Source: Clostridia bacterium
Lineage (GTDB): Bacteria; Bacillota; Clostridia; Oscillospirales; CAG-272
Assembly: GCA_017481265.1 (NCBI GenBank)
Contig: JAFUPK010000012.1
Location: forward strand, 1 to 34,814
DNA: 34,814 nucleotides
Reading direction: 5' to 3'
A program made the position numbers and the translations under genes. This document shows positions 1-7,632 of this stretch, piece by piece (within the stretch, counting starts at the first letter, position 1; every line of letters begins with the position of its first letter). The notes under the pieces were generated by a model, which searched no databases, had not been told where the DNA came from, and saw only the letters and a list, made by a program, of their open reading frames with translations.

Positions 1-240
1 ATTTCGTAAGAAATCCACGGAGCGAGGTGCTTTGCACCTCGACGCAGTTTGTGCCACAGTTGTGCCTCTTTGAGGCGCAAATAATTTGGCAAAACTGCTA
101 ACTTCGGCATTTGAGATGGTTTCTTCGAAAGATTATAGGTATAATATAATATTGCGATAATCCAACGAAACGGGAGGAGCAATCCCCCCTCCCCTACCAA
201 ATGACATTTGATACAGTTCTAATAAAATTAGAACAGCACT
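1..240. repeat. Gene-free left edge with stacked hairpins
   Basis: I see no credible gene here. Several inverted repeats are visible: an 8-bp stem at 23-30/34-41 with a TTT loop, a small stem around 65-77, a GGGAGG/CCTCCC stem near 171-196, and an 8-bp perfect stem GTTCTAAT/ATTAGAAC at 216-223/227-234. The dense hairpins resemble dispersed intergenic elements of gut Clostridia, but the window shows only this one copy. The element is probably cut by the window edge. Confidence 0.4.
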
Positions 241-330
241 TCAGACCGGCTTCGCGGCAAAAACCAAACTCGCGACACCCACTGTGCAATATACACAAAA
301 ATACAGGTATAAATTTGGCTGAAAAGCCTC

Positions 331-359
331 TTCACAAACGAAAGAAAATCTGTTACAAT
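331..359 (+). promoter_or_regulatory. Sigma-A promoter of the msmK-like gene
   Basis: TTCACA at 331-336 and TACAAT at 354-359 are separated by 17 bases. This predicts a start near 366 and a leader of about 100 nt. A small GCCGC/GCGGC stem at 438-450 lies just before the GGAG ribosome binding site. Confidence 0.6.
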
Positions 360-465
360 ATATATACATCAAATTGACCCGGTGTGCCTTCCTGCCCATT
401 TTCAGGTGGAAGAAACACAAAAAATCATATTTTAACGGCCGCAATGCGGCAGAACGGAGATAAAT

Positions 466-1578
466 ATGGCAAGCCTTTCTCTTAAGCACATTTATAAGAA
501 ATACCCCGGCGGAGTAACCGCTGTATCCGACTTCTGTCTCGACATTAAGGACAAAGAGTTCCTTATCTTCGTCGGACCTTCCGGATGCGGTAAGTCCACA
601 ACTCTTCGTATGATCGCAGGTCTTGAGGAGATCACCGAGGGTGAGCTTTTCATCGGCGACAGACTCGTAAACGACGTAGCTCCTAAGGACCGCGACATCG
701 CGATGGTATTCCAGAACTACGCTCTTTATCCTCACATGTCCGTGTTTGACAACATGGCATTCGGACTTAAGCTCCGTAAGGTTCCCAAGGAAGAGATCAA
801 GCGCCGCGTTGAAGAGGCTGCTCGTATCCTTGACATTTCTCACCTTCTCGACAGAAAGCCTAAGGCTATGTCCGGTGGTCAGAAGCAGCGTGTTGCGCTG
901 GGTCGTGCTATCGTTCGTAATCCTAAGGTATTCCTTCTTGACGAGCCTCTCTCCAACCTCGATGCTAAGCTCCGTGCAACCATGAGAACTGAGCTTACAA
1001 AGATCCACCAGAGACTCGGTACAACATTTATCTACGTTACTCACGACCAGGTCGAGGCTATGACCATGGCTACACGTATCGTAGTTATGAAGGACGGTAT
1101 CATCCAGCAGGTAGATACTCCTCAGAACCTCTACGACAACCCTGTAAACCTCTTCGTTGCAGGCTTTATCGGAACACCTCAGATGAACTTTGTAACTTGT
1201 GTTCTTGATAAGAGAGCTGACGGCGTTTACGCTACATTCGGCGCTAACACAGTTAAGCTTCCCGCTGACAAGGCAAACGCTCCCGAGCTTCAGGAGTACA
1301 TAGGCAAGGAAGTTGTTCTCGGTATCCGTCCCGAGTGTATCCACGACGACGAGGCTCACATCCGTGCAATGGCTGACTCCATCATCGAGGCAGACGTTGA
1401 GGTTACTGAGCTTATGGGTGCTGAGATCTATCTCTACCTCGTTGCTGACGAGACAAACCTCATCGCTCGCGTATCTCCCAGAAGTAAGACACGCGCAGGT
1501 GACATCGTTAACGTTGCGTTCGATATGTCCCGCGTTCACATCTTCGACAAGGAAACAGAGCGCTGCATCATCCACTAA
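466..1578 (+). CDS. msmK: Sugar ABC transporter ATP-binding protein (MsmK/UgpC/MalK family)
   Basis: A 370-residue ATPase that would power import of sugars or oligosaccharides together with separate permease and binding proteins at the membrane. Walker A GPSGCGKST is at residues 37-45, the Q-loop glutamine at 83, the signature MSGGQ at 135-139 and Walker B ending LLDEP at 157-161. The C-terminal ~100 residues fit the TOBE/OB regulatory domain of carbohydrate CUT1-type ATPases. Length is normal for the family. ATG 466 follows GGAG at an 8-nt spacing. No permease or solute-binding gene adjoins it, and it has its own promoter and a strong terminator. It is therefore probably a monocistronic shared ATPase, as known for MsmK in streptococci. 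Codon use is strikingly biased towards a few codons, suggesting high expression. The family is certain; the exact substrate cannot be told. Confidence 0.93.
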   Translation: MASLSLKHIYKKYPGGVTAVSDFCLDIKDKEFLIFVGPSGCGKSTTLRMIAGLEEITEGELFIGDRLVNDVAPKDRDIAMVFQNYALYPHMSVFDNMAFGLKLRKVPKEEIKRRVEEAARILDISHLLDRKPKAMSGGQKQRVALGRAIVRNPKVFLLDEPLSNLDAKLRATMRTELTKIHQRLGTTFIYVTHDQVEAMTMATRIVVMKDGIIQQVDTPQNLYDNPVNLFVAGFIGTPQMNFVTCVLDKRADGVYATFGANTVKLPADKANAPELQEYIGKEVVLGIRPECIHDDEAHIRAMADSIIEADVEVTELMGAEIYLYLVADETNLIARVSPRSKTRAGDIVNVAFDMSRVHIFDKETERCIIH

Positions 1579-1590
1579 TAACAAAAAATG

Positions 1591-1621
1591 CTCCATCTTC
1601 TTCGGAAGATGGAGTTTTTTT
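1591..1621 (+). terminator. Rho-independent terminator after msmK
   Basis: A perfect 10-bp stem (1591-1600/1605-1614) with a TTCG tetraloop is followed by a run of seven T. It begins 12 nt after the stop codon. Confidence 0.93.
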
Positions 1622-1625
1622 GTTT

Positions 1626-1919
1626 AGGTAAAAGGTAACAGTGAAAAAGTAATAGTTGAGGAACATTTCCGTGAACGGAAATGAATTTATTTGAAAAAAC
1701 AGGTTTTGGGTGAGACAAATCCTGTGTTCAAACGACTAATAAGTGAAAGAGGAAGAACCCCCTTATTTTCGGGAATGGAGACCGGCGTGAAAGGGACGAA
1801 AAACCATCACGTAATGTTTTGCTTTTTCACGTGCAAACAAACACTAAAAATCAAAAGTCCGATTTTTATTGTTTGTTTCATAATTTTTTGTGCAGCCGTA
1901 GGCTGGAATGGAGATTTTT
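1626..1919. other. Gene-free stretch with a dispersed repeat and a palindrome
   Basis: No gene is supported. At 1626-1655 lies a GGTAACAGTGAAAAAGT-type short repeat that recurs near 11318 and 33281. A 9-bp perfect inverted repeat CATTTCCGT/ACGGAAATG with a 2-nt loop sits at 1664-1683. The 78-codon frame through the region lacks recognisable domains and runs into the sigma-factor start, so I treat it as leader sequence. I could not place a convincing promoter for the sigma factor. Confidence 0.4.
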
Positions 1920-2477
1920 ATGGATAACGGTGCAGACAGCTACCGCCGTTTTCTTGAAGGTGACGATAAAGGATTATCCGAGATAGTCGAGTTGTATAAG
2001 GACGGACTTATACTTTATTTGGTCGGATACGTGAATAATATCTACGTTGCCGAAGATTTGACGGAAGATACTTTTTTCAGACTTATCACGAAAAAACCGT
2101 CATTCTCAGGGAAATGCACCTTCAAGTCGTGGCTTTATGCCATAGGCAGAAACGTGGCTGTGGACTACATAAGGCATGAGTCAAAGTGTATCAGCACGCC
2201 TCTTGAGGACATTGAGAATGGGGCTTCGGAGGAATATGATCTGGAGTGCGCATACATAAAAGAAGAGGGGCGGATGAAAGTCCATCGGGCTATGCGGGAG
2301 CTTTCAGCGGATTATAAAAGTGTACTTTGGCTTGTGTACTTCGAGGGGTTTTCGAACACAGAGACCGCACGGATAATGAGAAAAAGCGAGCGGCAGATAA
2401 GAAATCTCCTATACAGAGCAAAGCAGTCTTTGAAAACAAAACTTGAAATGGAGGGATTTACACGTGAAAAGCTGTGA
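1920..2477 (+). CDS. RNA polymerase ECF sigma factor
   Basis: A 185-residue extracytoplasmic-function sigma-70 factor that directs RNA polymerase to a small regulon in response to an envelope or other signal. Region 2 is visible around DLTEDTFFRLI and FKSWLYAIGRNVAVDYIRH. Region 4 with its helix-turn-helix spans roughly the last 55 residues, including FSNTETARIMRKSERQIRN. I chose ATG 1920 because GGAG at 1910-1913 is 6 nt upstream; an in-frame ATG at 1908 lies on top of that ribosome binding site. Its end overlaps the next gene by 14 nt, implying translational coupling to its likely anti-sigma partner. Its targets cannot be told from sequence. Confidence 0.9.
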   Translation: MDNGADSYRRFLEGDDKGLSEIVELYKDGLILYLVGYVNNIYVAEDLTEDTFFRLITKKPSFSGKCTFKSWLYAIGRNVAVDYIRHESKCISTPLEDIENGASEEYDLECAYIKEEGRMKVHRAMRELSADYKSVLWLVYFEGFSNTETARIMRKSERQIRNLLYRAKQSLKTKLEMEGFTREKL

Positions 2478-3048
2478 TGAGATGGTAGACAGTCTCCTTG
2501 AAAGGAGAGAAAAATATGTTTTGGCGAGGACACGGAAAAGAAAAAGGACGGCGCGCATTCTGTCTGTATGCTGTATGTGTCTTGCTGTGGGACTTTGCAC
2601 GGTAGTGTTAATTGTGAAGGACAGCTTGCGCAGTGTCAGCGGAAATAATGAACTGCCCATAGTATCATTTTACGCAGATATAGATATGTACCCCCAGTAC
2701 CCGCTTCCGTCTGCCGGCGAAATACGGATGACTTACCGACTTGAGTGTGCCGTGAAGGAATACGGAAGCGGCGCCTTGTACCGCATATATATTGACATTC
2801 TTGACGGCGATAAGGTTCTGCCTGCTGACAGCGAAATCGTAAAGGCTGAGCTTGAAAGACTTTCGGAAAATGGATACGACGTTTCCGTTGAGAATTATAC
2901 TATCATGGATGCGGAATACTCCGGAGTTGTCGCTCTCGTTGCTTTGGAGCAGCTTGAGAGCTTTGATGCAAACGACAACTATGGGTACTATATTCATCTG
3001 CACGATGAGTGTATCCCGCCGAATCTTTTGCCGGATCCTATAGCATAA
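2464..3048 (+). CDS. Single-pass membrane protein, probable anti-sigma partner
   Basis: I do not recognise a named family. From the GTG at 2464 (GGAGG at 2450-2454, 9-nt spacing) the protein has 194 residues. The N-terminal cytosolic part begins with KSCDEMVDSLLERR, which resembles anti-sigma N-termini, and is followed by a basic stretch. One hydrophobic segment at about residues 33-53 precedes an outward domain of ~140 residues. The start lies inside the sigma gene, an overlap typical of sigma/anti-sigma pairs. The role is inferred from this position and topology, because the cysteine/histidine pattern of a classical zinc finger is not complete. Confidence 0.7.
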   Translation: MKSCDEMVDSLLERREKYVLARTRKRKRTARILSVCCMCLAVGLCTVVLIVKDSLRSVSGNNELPIVSFYADIDMYPQYPLPSAGEIRMTYRLECAVKEYGSGALYRIYIDILDGDKVLPADSEIVKAELERLSENGYDVSVENYTIMDAEYSGVVALVALEQLESFDANDNYGYYIHLHDECIPPNLLPDPIA

Positions 3049-3067
3049 GCAGATCAATACCGACCAG

Positions 3068-3096
3068 TGGAAATGTTCATATTTGCGCTGTATAAT
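3068..3096 (+). promoter_or_regulatory. Possible sigma-A promoter of the 3123 gene
   Basis: TGGAAA at 3068-3073 and TATAAT at 3091-3096 are separated by 17 bases. This suggests the downstream membrane gene can be transcribed independently of the sigma operon. Confidence 0.5.
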
Positions 3097-3122
3097 AGGA
3101 TTTGGAAAGGTTGGTGATCTGT

Positions 3123-3683
3123 GTGACGAAGAAGTTTGCTGTTACTTCGCGGGAGATCGGAAAGGATATAGTCCGCACGGCAGGGCAGGCTGACCGTCTT
3201 ACGAAGAAGTCCTACGAAAGCTGGCGTATACCTGCAATCATTATTGCACTTGTTTCCCTTGTCGTGACGTATATTTATCCCCTTGCTTTTATTTACGCTG
3301 TCCTTGCAGTGGCGGTCATTACGGTAATAGCCGTTTTGGGAAAATATCTGAGGCTCCGCCGCTTTGCCGTGAAGTTTTCCATTGATGATTACGAGATAAA
3401 GACAGACACGCTGTCGCACGTCGATCTTGAAAGCTTTGAGGTGAGACGCGGCAAATGGAGGCGAGACAGGGTTGAAAATTATATGCTCTGCTTTGAAGAG
3501 CTGGGCACGTATTACATACCTGAGGACAACTACCTTTGGAACGTGGATGCCCGAATGTCTGACCGTGCGGTCTTTGAAAAGGCTCACCGCGGAGACAAGT
3601 TTATCGTAGCAGTACATAGAAAAAGCGGTAAGCTGTCAGCCGTATATCACGCGGATTATTTTGAATATAAGGCAGACCGCTGA
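3123..3683 (+). CDS. Hypothetical two-helix membrane protein
   Basis: A protein of about 186 residues of unknown function. Two adjacent hydrophobic segments (about residues 36-54 and 56-72, starting IPAIIIALVSLVVTYIYP) are followed by a basic LRLRR stretch and a soluble C-terminal domain with alternating polar/hydrophobic strands. This layout is seen in bPH/YcxB-like membrane proteins, though I see no decisive motif. The start is uncertain: GTG 3123 follows an AAAGG/GGTGAT region, and TTG 3102 and GTG 3114 are in frame. The stop codon lies inside a 16-base sequence found again at 34670-34685, so the last residues may come from a dispersed repeat. Confidence 0.65.
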   Translation: MTKKFAVTSREIGKDIVRTAGQADRLTKKSYESWRIPAIIIALVSLVVTYIYPLAFIYAVLAVAVITVIAVLGKYLRLRRFAVKFSIDDYEIKTDTLSHVDLESFEVRRGKWRRDRVENYMLCFEELGTYYIPEDNYLWNVDARMSDRAVFEKAHRGDKFIVAVHRKSGKLSAVYHADYFEYKADR

Positions 3684-3740
3684 CAAAGTAATTAATTTGA
3701 AATACAGTTGGCAAATTAAACAAAAAGGCAAAATAACAAA

Positions 3741-3870
3741 GCCTCCCTCCGAGAGGGAGGGGGACCACGTAAGTGGTGGAAGGAGCCTGCGCAACTAAAA
3801 GCTTAGTTAATTTTACTGCTTACGCACTCTCCTTCCCCCGCTTCGCGGGAGCTCCCTCTCGGAGGGAGCC
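3741..3870. repeat. MITE-like element with terminal inverted repeats
   Basis: About 130 bp bounded by ~20-bp imperfect terminal inverted repeats (3741-3761 and 3850-3870, core CTCCCTCCGAGAGGGAG). Internal short hairpins include CCACGT/AAGTGG and CCCGCTTCGCGGG. No transposase is encoded. The structure matches the GC-rich miniature elements scattered through gut Clostridia genomes. Confidence 0.75.
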
Positions 3871-3929
3871 TTGTTCTTTGTACACTTTGACAATGGTGTT
3901 TTCAAAACAAGGGTTTGTCATCAAGCTGA

Positions 3930-3960
3930 CCCCTCCCGAATTTCGGGAGGGGTATTTATT
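3930..3960 (+). terminator. Strong hairpin between convergent units
   Basis: An 11-bp perfect stem, CCCCTCCCGAA/TTCGGGAGGGG at 3930-3952 with a 1-nt loop, is followed by TATTTATT on the plus strand. On the minus strand no T-run follows, so it best serves plus-strand transcription ending between the two sigma operons. Confidence 0.6.
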
Positions 3961-4682
3961 CAGTGAAGCTCATGCTTGTTCCCATTTATTACTACAGTAT
4001 TTTCATCTGTCCAGCTTATGCTGACACGCTCCTGCCACCTGCCTGTGTAAAGACCTTTCGGTTCTTTTGTCACCTTGACGAGCCCAAGGTGAACGAGGGA
4101 CTTTTCGTAATGCAGTCGGACTACGGTGGATCCTCCGAGCGCTCCTTGATCTACGTCTATGACTTCGATCCTGTATGATTCTTCGGGAGAGGTATACGTT
4201 TCGCGCAGTGTGCTTGAAGTGAGCGGCATAAGCGTAACGAAGGCAGCAATAGCAATTGCAAAGGCGGAGAAAAGCAGGGGAACAGCGGAAACCGCAGAGA
4301 ATATGAGGCGCAGGTTGAGGCGCGGCAGTATGACGATACAGCAGACAAATAAGCAGACCGTGTTTACGGCGGAGAGCACTATGGGAATTACAGATCACGA
4401 GCTTTTTATAATGCAAAAGGGCAGATAGAGCACCATAGATATTGCAAAGTCGGCGAAGTACAAAACGGCGACTGCTCCCTGTATCTCTTTGCGGTTCAGT
4501 ACGGTTAAGGCGGCGGCACCGAGCGTCAGAATGGATGTGACGATCATGTTTACTGTGGAGGAAGGAAGTACAAAGCTTATGCTTCCTGCGAGAGCTATCG
4601 AGACTCCCGTAAAATCAAGCAGGATCGGAATAACGTACAATGCACCGAGGACGAAGGGAATGGCTTTCTCGCGCTTTGCCAT
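3960..4682 (-). pseudogene. DUF5412-like membrane protein split by an in-frame TGA
   Basis: Two minus-strand reading frames, 4682-4395 and 4379-3960, are the same frame separated by one TGA codon (4397-4395) and five sense codons. Read through, they give about 240 residues: a DUF-like N-terminal half with three or four hydrophobic helices, then a helix that spans the junction region, one more helix, and an outward C-terminal domain containing YRIEVIDVDQG and ending WTDENTVVINGNK, a pattern I associate with DUF5412. ATG 4682 has GGAG about 10 nt upstream inside the end of the anti-sigma gene. A GTG at 4379 could allow reinitiation. It is the third gene of the sigma operon. Read as a recent nonsense mutation (W or R codon to TGA) or a sequencing error; TGA is a normal stop elsewhere in the window. 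Confidence 0.7.
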
Positions 4683-4689
4683 CGCGCTG

Positions 4690-5307
4690 TCACTCCTTTC
4701 CCGTGAGCTTTGCATATATGCTTGACATTACAGCCGAAGCTGCGGTCAGGACAGCCGTTGTTACAAGTCCTCTTTGGATATACAGACGGAACAGCCTCGC
4801 TAAAGAGTCGGCGTATGCGGGAAACAGCTCATAGTGGTGTATGCACCAAAGCCACAGGCAGACCGTGAGAATGGCGCAGAGTGCGGCTGTGGCACATACA
4901 AAATTGCGGCGGCTTTCGTAAAAGCGGACGAAATGCCAGTTCAAAAGTGAGAGAAGAAATCCCGTGGCGGGTGCTACCGTCCAAAACGCCATACTGCCGT
5001 TTGTGAGTCCTGTGGGGATATAGGCTTCCTTATATACGCCCCATGTGATGATCAAAAATGCCATGAGCATACATACGGTCTGGAGTACGGAGGCTTTGAG
5101 CAGTCCGATCCTGCCGCGGGTCTTTTCGGTGATGGTACGTATTGCGGCTTCGTCCGTCTTTTCGGGAAGCTTTGCACCCATGGACTCAAGCTCGGCTCGG
5201 CAAGAGTTGCAGTGTGAAATGTGTTCTTCAACCGCTTTGGCGCTTTCGTCGGAGCAGGCTTCATCGGCGTATAAAGGGAGAAGATCTTTGATTATTTCGC
5301 AGTTCAT
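4690..5307 (-). CDS. Anti-sigma factor with N-terminal zinc finger
   Basis: A 205-residue membrane anti-sigma factor expected to sequester the ECF sigma encoded immediately upstream. The N-terminus carries a zf-HC2 pattern: C3, then H30 and the C33/C36 pair in HISHCNSC, spaced as in ZAS-domain proteins. Four hydrophobic segments follow between about residues 70 and 200. ATG 5307 overlaps the sigma stop codon by 4 nt (ATGA), so translation is coupled. Its 3' end runs to 9 nt before the start of the split membrane gene. Family assignment is firm; the signal it senses is unknown. Confidence 0.87.
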   Translation of the reverse strand: MNCEIIKDLLPLYADEACSDESAKAVEEHISHCNSCRAELESMGAKLPEKTDEAAIRTITEKTRGRIGLLKASVLQTVCMLMAFLIITWGVYKEAYIPTGLTNGSMAFWTVAPATGFLLSLLNWHFVRFYESRRNFVCATAALCAILTVCLWLWCIHHYELFPAYADSLARLFRLYIQRGLVTTAVLTAASAVMSSIYAKLTGKE

Positions 5308-5804
5308 ATACTTATATCCTTTCTTGAGTCTCGGAGCTTATCTGCGATCTTTTGCTTCGCTCTGTAGAATACGACTCTTGCCCAGCTTTCGCTTTTGCCG
5401 AAGGCGAGGCTTATGTCCTTTAACGATATTCCTTCCATAGCGTGAAGGAGGAACACTTCTGTCTGTATCCGTTCAAGGCGTAACGCTTGCTCCACGATCT
5501 GCTCGGCGAGGACTTTTCGTTCCACGGAGAGGGCTACGTCGGTGCCGCAGGGAAGTTTTTCGTCAAGGGAGTCAAACTTGCTTTCGTGCTTAATGTGGGT
5601 GAAATACAGATTCTTTGCAATGGAGCACAGCCAAGTGGGGCAGAGTGCAGGATCGCGAAGCCTTGCGAGATTTATGTAAGCACGGTAGAAGGTCTCGGCG
5701 GTGAGCTCTTCGGCTAAGCTTTCATCCCGCCCGAGAGAAAGAAGAAATCTGTATACGTAGGTATAGTAGTCGCTGTATATCTTTTCGAAGTCCACCTGCC
5801 TCAC
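5304..5804 (-). CDS. RNA polymerase ECF sigma factor
   Basis: A 166-residue ECF sigma-70 factor. Region 2 is recognisable in ESLAEELTAETFYRAYINL and the following Trp/Cys-Ser-Ile-Ala-Lys-Asn segment. Region 4 is in the last 55 residues, with LKDISLAFGKSESWARVVFYRAK as recognition helix region. It heads a minus-strand operon with the zinc-finger anti-sigma and a membrane protein. The annotated start reads M-R-Q-V-D-F; the in-frame GTG (residue 4, 5795) follows a GGTGAGGCAG stretch and is a real alternative. An ECF-type promoter lies just upstream, which suggests autoregulation. Confidence 0.9.
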   Translation of the reverse strand: MRQVDFEKIYSDYYTYVYRFLLSLGRDESLAEELTAETFYRAYINLARLRDPALCPTWLCSIAKNLYFTHIKHESKFDSLDEKLPCGTDVALSVERKVLAEQIVEQALRLERIQTEVFLLHAMEGISLKDISLAFGKSESWARVVFYRAKQKIADKLRDSRKDISI

Positions 5805-5815
5805 CCCTTTCTGTA

Positions 5816-5846
5816 TATTAGACTGCCGTGCGGCTAAAACGTTACA
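5816..5846 (-). promoter_or_regulatory. Probable ECF-type autoregulated promoter
   Basis: Reading the minus strand, TGTAACGTTT begins at 5846 and GTCTAATA ends at 5816, with 17 bases between TGTAAC and GTCTAATA. This matches the AAC-type -35 and GTC-type -10 of Gram-positive ECF promoters, placed directly before the sigma gene. A TATAAT further upstream near 5870 could be a second, sigma-A start, but its -35 is poor. Confidence 0.6.
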
Positions 5847-5902
5847 ACTTATTTTTAAATATTATACCATGTCTGTCAAGGACTGTCGTAATAAATTTTC
5901 TG

Positions 5903-5931
5903 TGGAAAAATTGCTTCGGTTGTGATATAAT
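5903..5931 (+). promoter_or_regulatory. Sigma-A promoter of the ClC gene
   Basis: TGGAAA at 5903-5908 and TATAAT at 5926-5931 are 17 bases apart, ending 35 nt before the chosen start codon. Confidence 0.6.
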
Positions 5932-5966
5932 AAGGGACGGAAATTAGATGGACATTGGAGACCGTT

Positions 5967-7571
5967 ATGAAGAAAAAAACATTTTCACACATAAAAGCTC
6001 TCGCGCCTGCTATCGGTATTTCCGCTGTTTGCGGATGTGCTGTCGGGGTGCTTATATTTCTATTTAAGCTTGTGTCCGGAAAGGTCATTTCCCTTTCGGC
6101 ACAGCTTTACGCCTTCGCGCGGCAGGATATCGGATATCTTCCCGTGCTGATTGCGGCGGCTGCCGCTGTGGGGCTCGTTGCCTCGCTTCTTCTCTTTATT
6201 GAGCCGAACTGCCGCGGCGGAGGAATTCCTACTGCCGTAGCCACGGTTCGCGGGCTTTTTGAGTTCCGCTGGCTTCGCAGTATACTTATGATATTCCCCT
6301 CAGCACTTCTTACATACCTTTGCGGAGTTCCTCTCGGAAACGAGGGACCCAGCGTCCAGATGGGAAGCGCTCTCGGACGTGGAACGGTGTCGCTGTTCGG
6401 AAGTTCTGCCAGACCTCTTGACAGATATATCATGACCGGAGGCGCTTGTGCCGGCTTTGCGGCGGCGACGGGAGCTCCGCTCAGCGGGATCATCTTCGCT
6501 TTTGAGGAGGCTCACCGCAAGTACACTCCCATGCTGTTCGTTACATCGTCGGTCAGCGTTGCCGCATCAATGATAGTTTCGGCGATCCTTGAGCATTTCA
6601 CCGGCGTGTCGGCAACTCTCTTCGCCATCTCCGTTTCCGCAGCTCTTCCTCTCGGAAGCATATGGTACGCCGCAGTACCCGGGCTGGTCTGCGGAGCTGC
6701 CGCTATCATCTTTACTCGCTTCTACAGATGGGTAGGTGCTGTACTTTCGGGACGCCTTGCGCGTGTTCCCCTTGCGGTCAGAACGTCTGTCATCTTTGCG
6801 CTTGTTGCGCTGTGCGGATACTTTGTGATCTCGGCTACCGGCTCGGGGCACGATCTTGTCCACGCGGCTATGGAGTCCCACATGACGTGGGGCGTTATGG
6901 CGGCGGCGCTCATTTTCCGTGCTGTTATCCTTGTTGTTGCCAACAACAGCGGTGTGACGGGAGGTCTGTTCCTTCCCACACTTGCCATAGGTGCACTTAT
7001 CGGCTCTCTTTGTGCCAAGTGCTTTATGAGCGCAGGGCTTCTCGGTGAGGAGCATTACGCCCTGACGGTAGCCCTCGGCATGGTGGCTTACATGAGCGCG
7101 GCATCGCGGACTCCCATTATGGCTATCGCCTTCGGTGCGGAGGCTCTGCTTTCCGCTTCGTCACTTCTGCCCACCGTTATCGCCGCTGTGACTGCGTTCC
7201 TTGTGATCGAGCTGTCGGGAGAGGCTTCCTTCAGCGACACTGTCATCGAGAAGAAGGTCGCCGCAGAACGTGCGGGGAAGAGGTGCGAGATCGTTGATGC
7301 ATTCCTTGAGGTAAAGGCGGGATGCTTCGCCGAGGGACGCGAGATACGTGATCTGCCGCTGCCGCCTGCGTGCGTTGTGCTGTCGGTAAGGCGGGACAAT
7401 TCCAAGGCTGTGACTCTCCATGTGAATGAAGGGGATATCCTCCACGTCAGGTACCAGACCTATGAGCCTGCCTACACGTCCCGAAGACTCAGCGATATTT
7501 TCGGAGAACAAACGGACACTCGTGAAAGCTCCTTTGAAGGAAGCGAGCGCCACAGTGTTCCCGAAGCATGA
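5967..7571 (+). CDS. ClC-family chloride channel/transporter with C-terminal RCK_C-like domain
   Basis: A 534-residue integral membrane protein moving chloride (or a similar anion), probably by H+/Cl- exchange. ClC landmarks occur in order: the selectivity loop GGGIPTA near residue 83, GNEGP near 123 with the gating glutamate present, and GGLFLP near 331. Ten or more hydrophobic helices cover residues 10-420. The last ~90 residues form a soluble domain resembling the TrkA-C/RCK_C fold rather than CBS domains. ATG 5967 was chosen because GGAG at 5957-5960 is 6 nt away; the upstream in-frame TTG 5955 precedes that site. It is monocistronic and convergent with pyk. The transporter-versus-channel question depends on the proton glutamate, which I did not place. 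Confidence 0.92.
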   Translation: MKKKTFSHIKALAPAIGISAVCGCAVGVLIFLFKLVSGKVISLSAQLYAFARQDIGYLPVLIAAAAAVGLVASLLLFIEPNCRGGGIPTAVATVRGLFEFRWLRSILMIFPSALLTYLCGVPLGNEGPSVQMGSALGRGTVSLFGSSARPLDRYIMTGGACAGFAAATGAPLSGIIFAFEEAHRKYTPMLFVTSSVSVAASMIVSAILEHFTGVSATLFAISVSAALPLGSIWYAAVPGLVCGAAAIIFTRFYRWVGAVLSGRLARVPLAVRTSVIFALVALCGYFVISATGSGHDLVHAAMESHMTWGVMAAALIFRAVILVVANNSGVTGGLFLPTLAIGALIGSLCAKCFMSAGLLGEEHYALTVALGMVAYMSAASRTPIMAIAFGAEALLSASSLLPTVIAAVTAFLVIELSGEASFSDTVIEKKVAAERAGKRCEIVDAFLEVKAGCFAEGREIRDLPLPPACVVLSVRRDNSKAVTLHVNEGDILHVRYQTYEPAYTSRRLSDIFGEQTDTRESSFEGSERHSVPEA

Positions 7572-7582
7572 GACCACAACGA

Positions 7583-7632
7583 AAATAAAAGAGACCGCCT
7601 CGGAGCTTAACCGAAGCGGTCTCGTGTCTTTA
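7583..7632. terminator. Bidirectional terminator between ClC gene and pyk
   Basis: A stem with arms at 7591-7604 and 7610-7623 (outer arm GAGACCGC/GCGGTCTC) is flanked by TTTTATTTTC on the minus strand and GTGTCTTTATT on the plus strand. It serves both convergent genes. Confidence 0.85.

Noticed and set aside
366-465. Riboswitch in the msmK leader
   Set aside because: Only a small GC stem near the ribosome binding site is visible; no known aptamer core was recognised.
241-1596. 451-codon minus-strand frame opposite msmK
   Set aside because: It is antisense to a clear ABC ATPase, has no recognisable domain and no ribosome binding site. It arises from the biased codon use of the plus-strand gene.
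1691-1927. 78-codon frame before the ECF sigma gene
   Set aside because: No ribosome binding site, no domain, and its end overlaps the sigma start. Treated as leader sequence.
3960-4715. TGA recoded as an amino acid
   Set aside because: TGA terminates many intact genes here (ClC, int, uvrA, DUF6809), and no selenocysteine-type stem or selenoprotein family is suggested.
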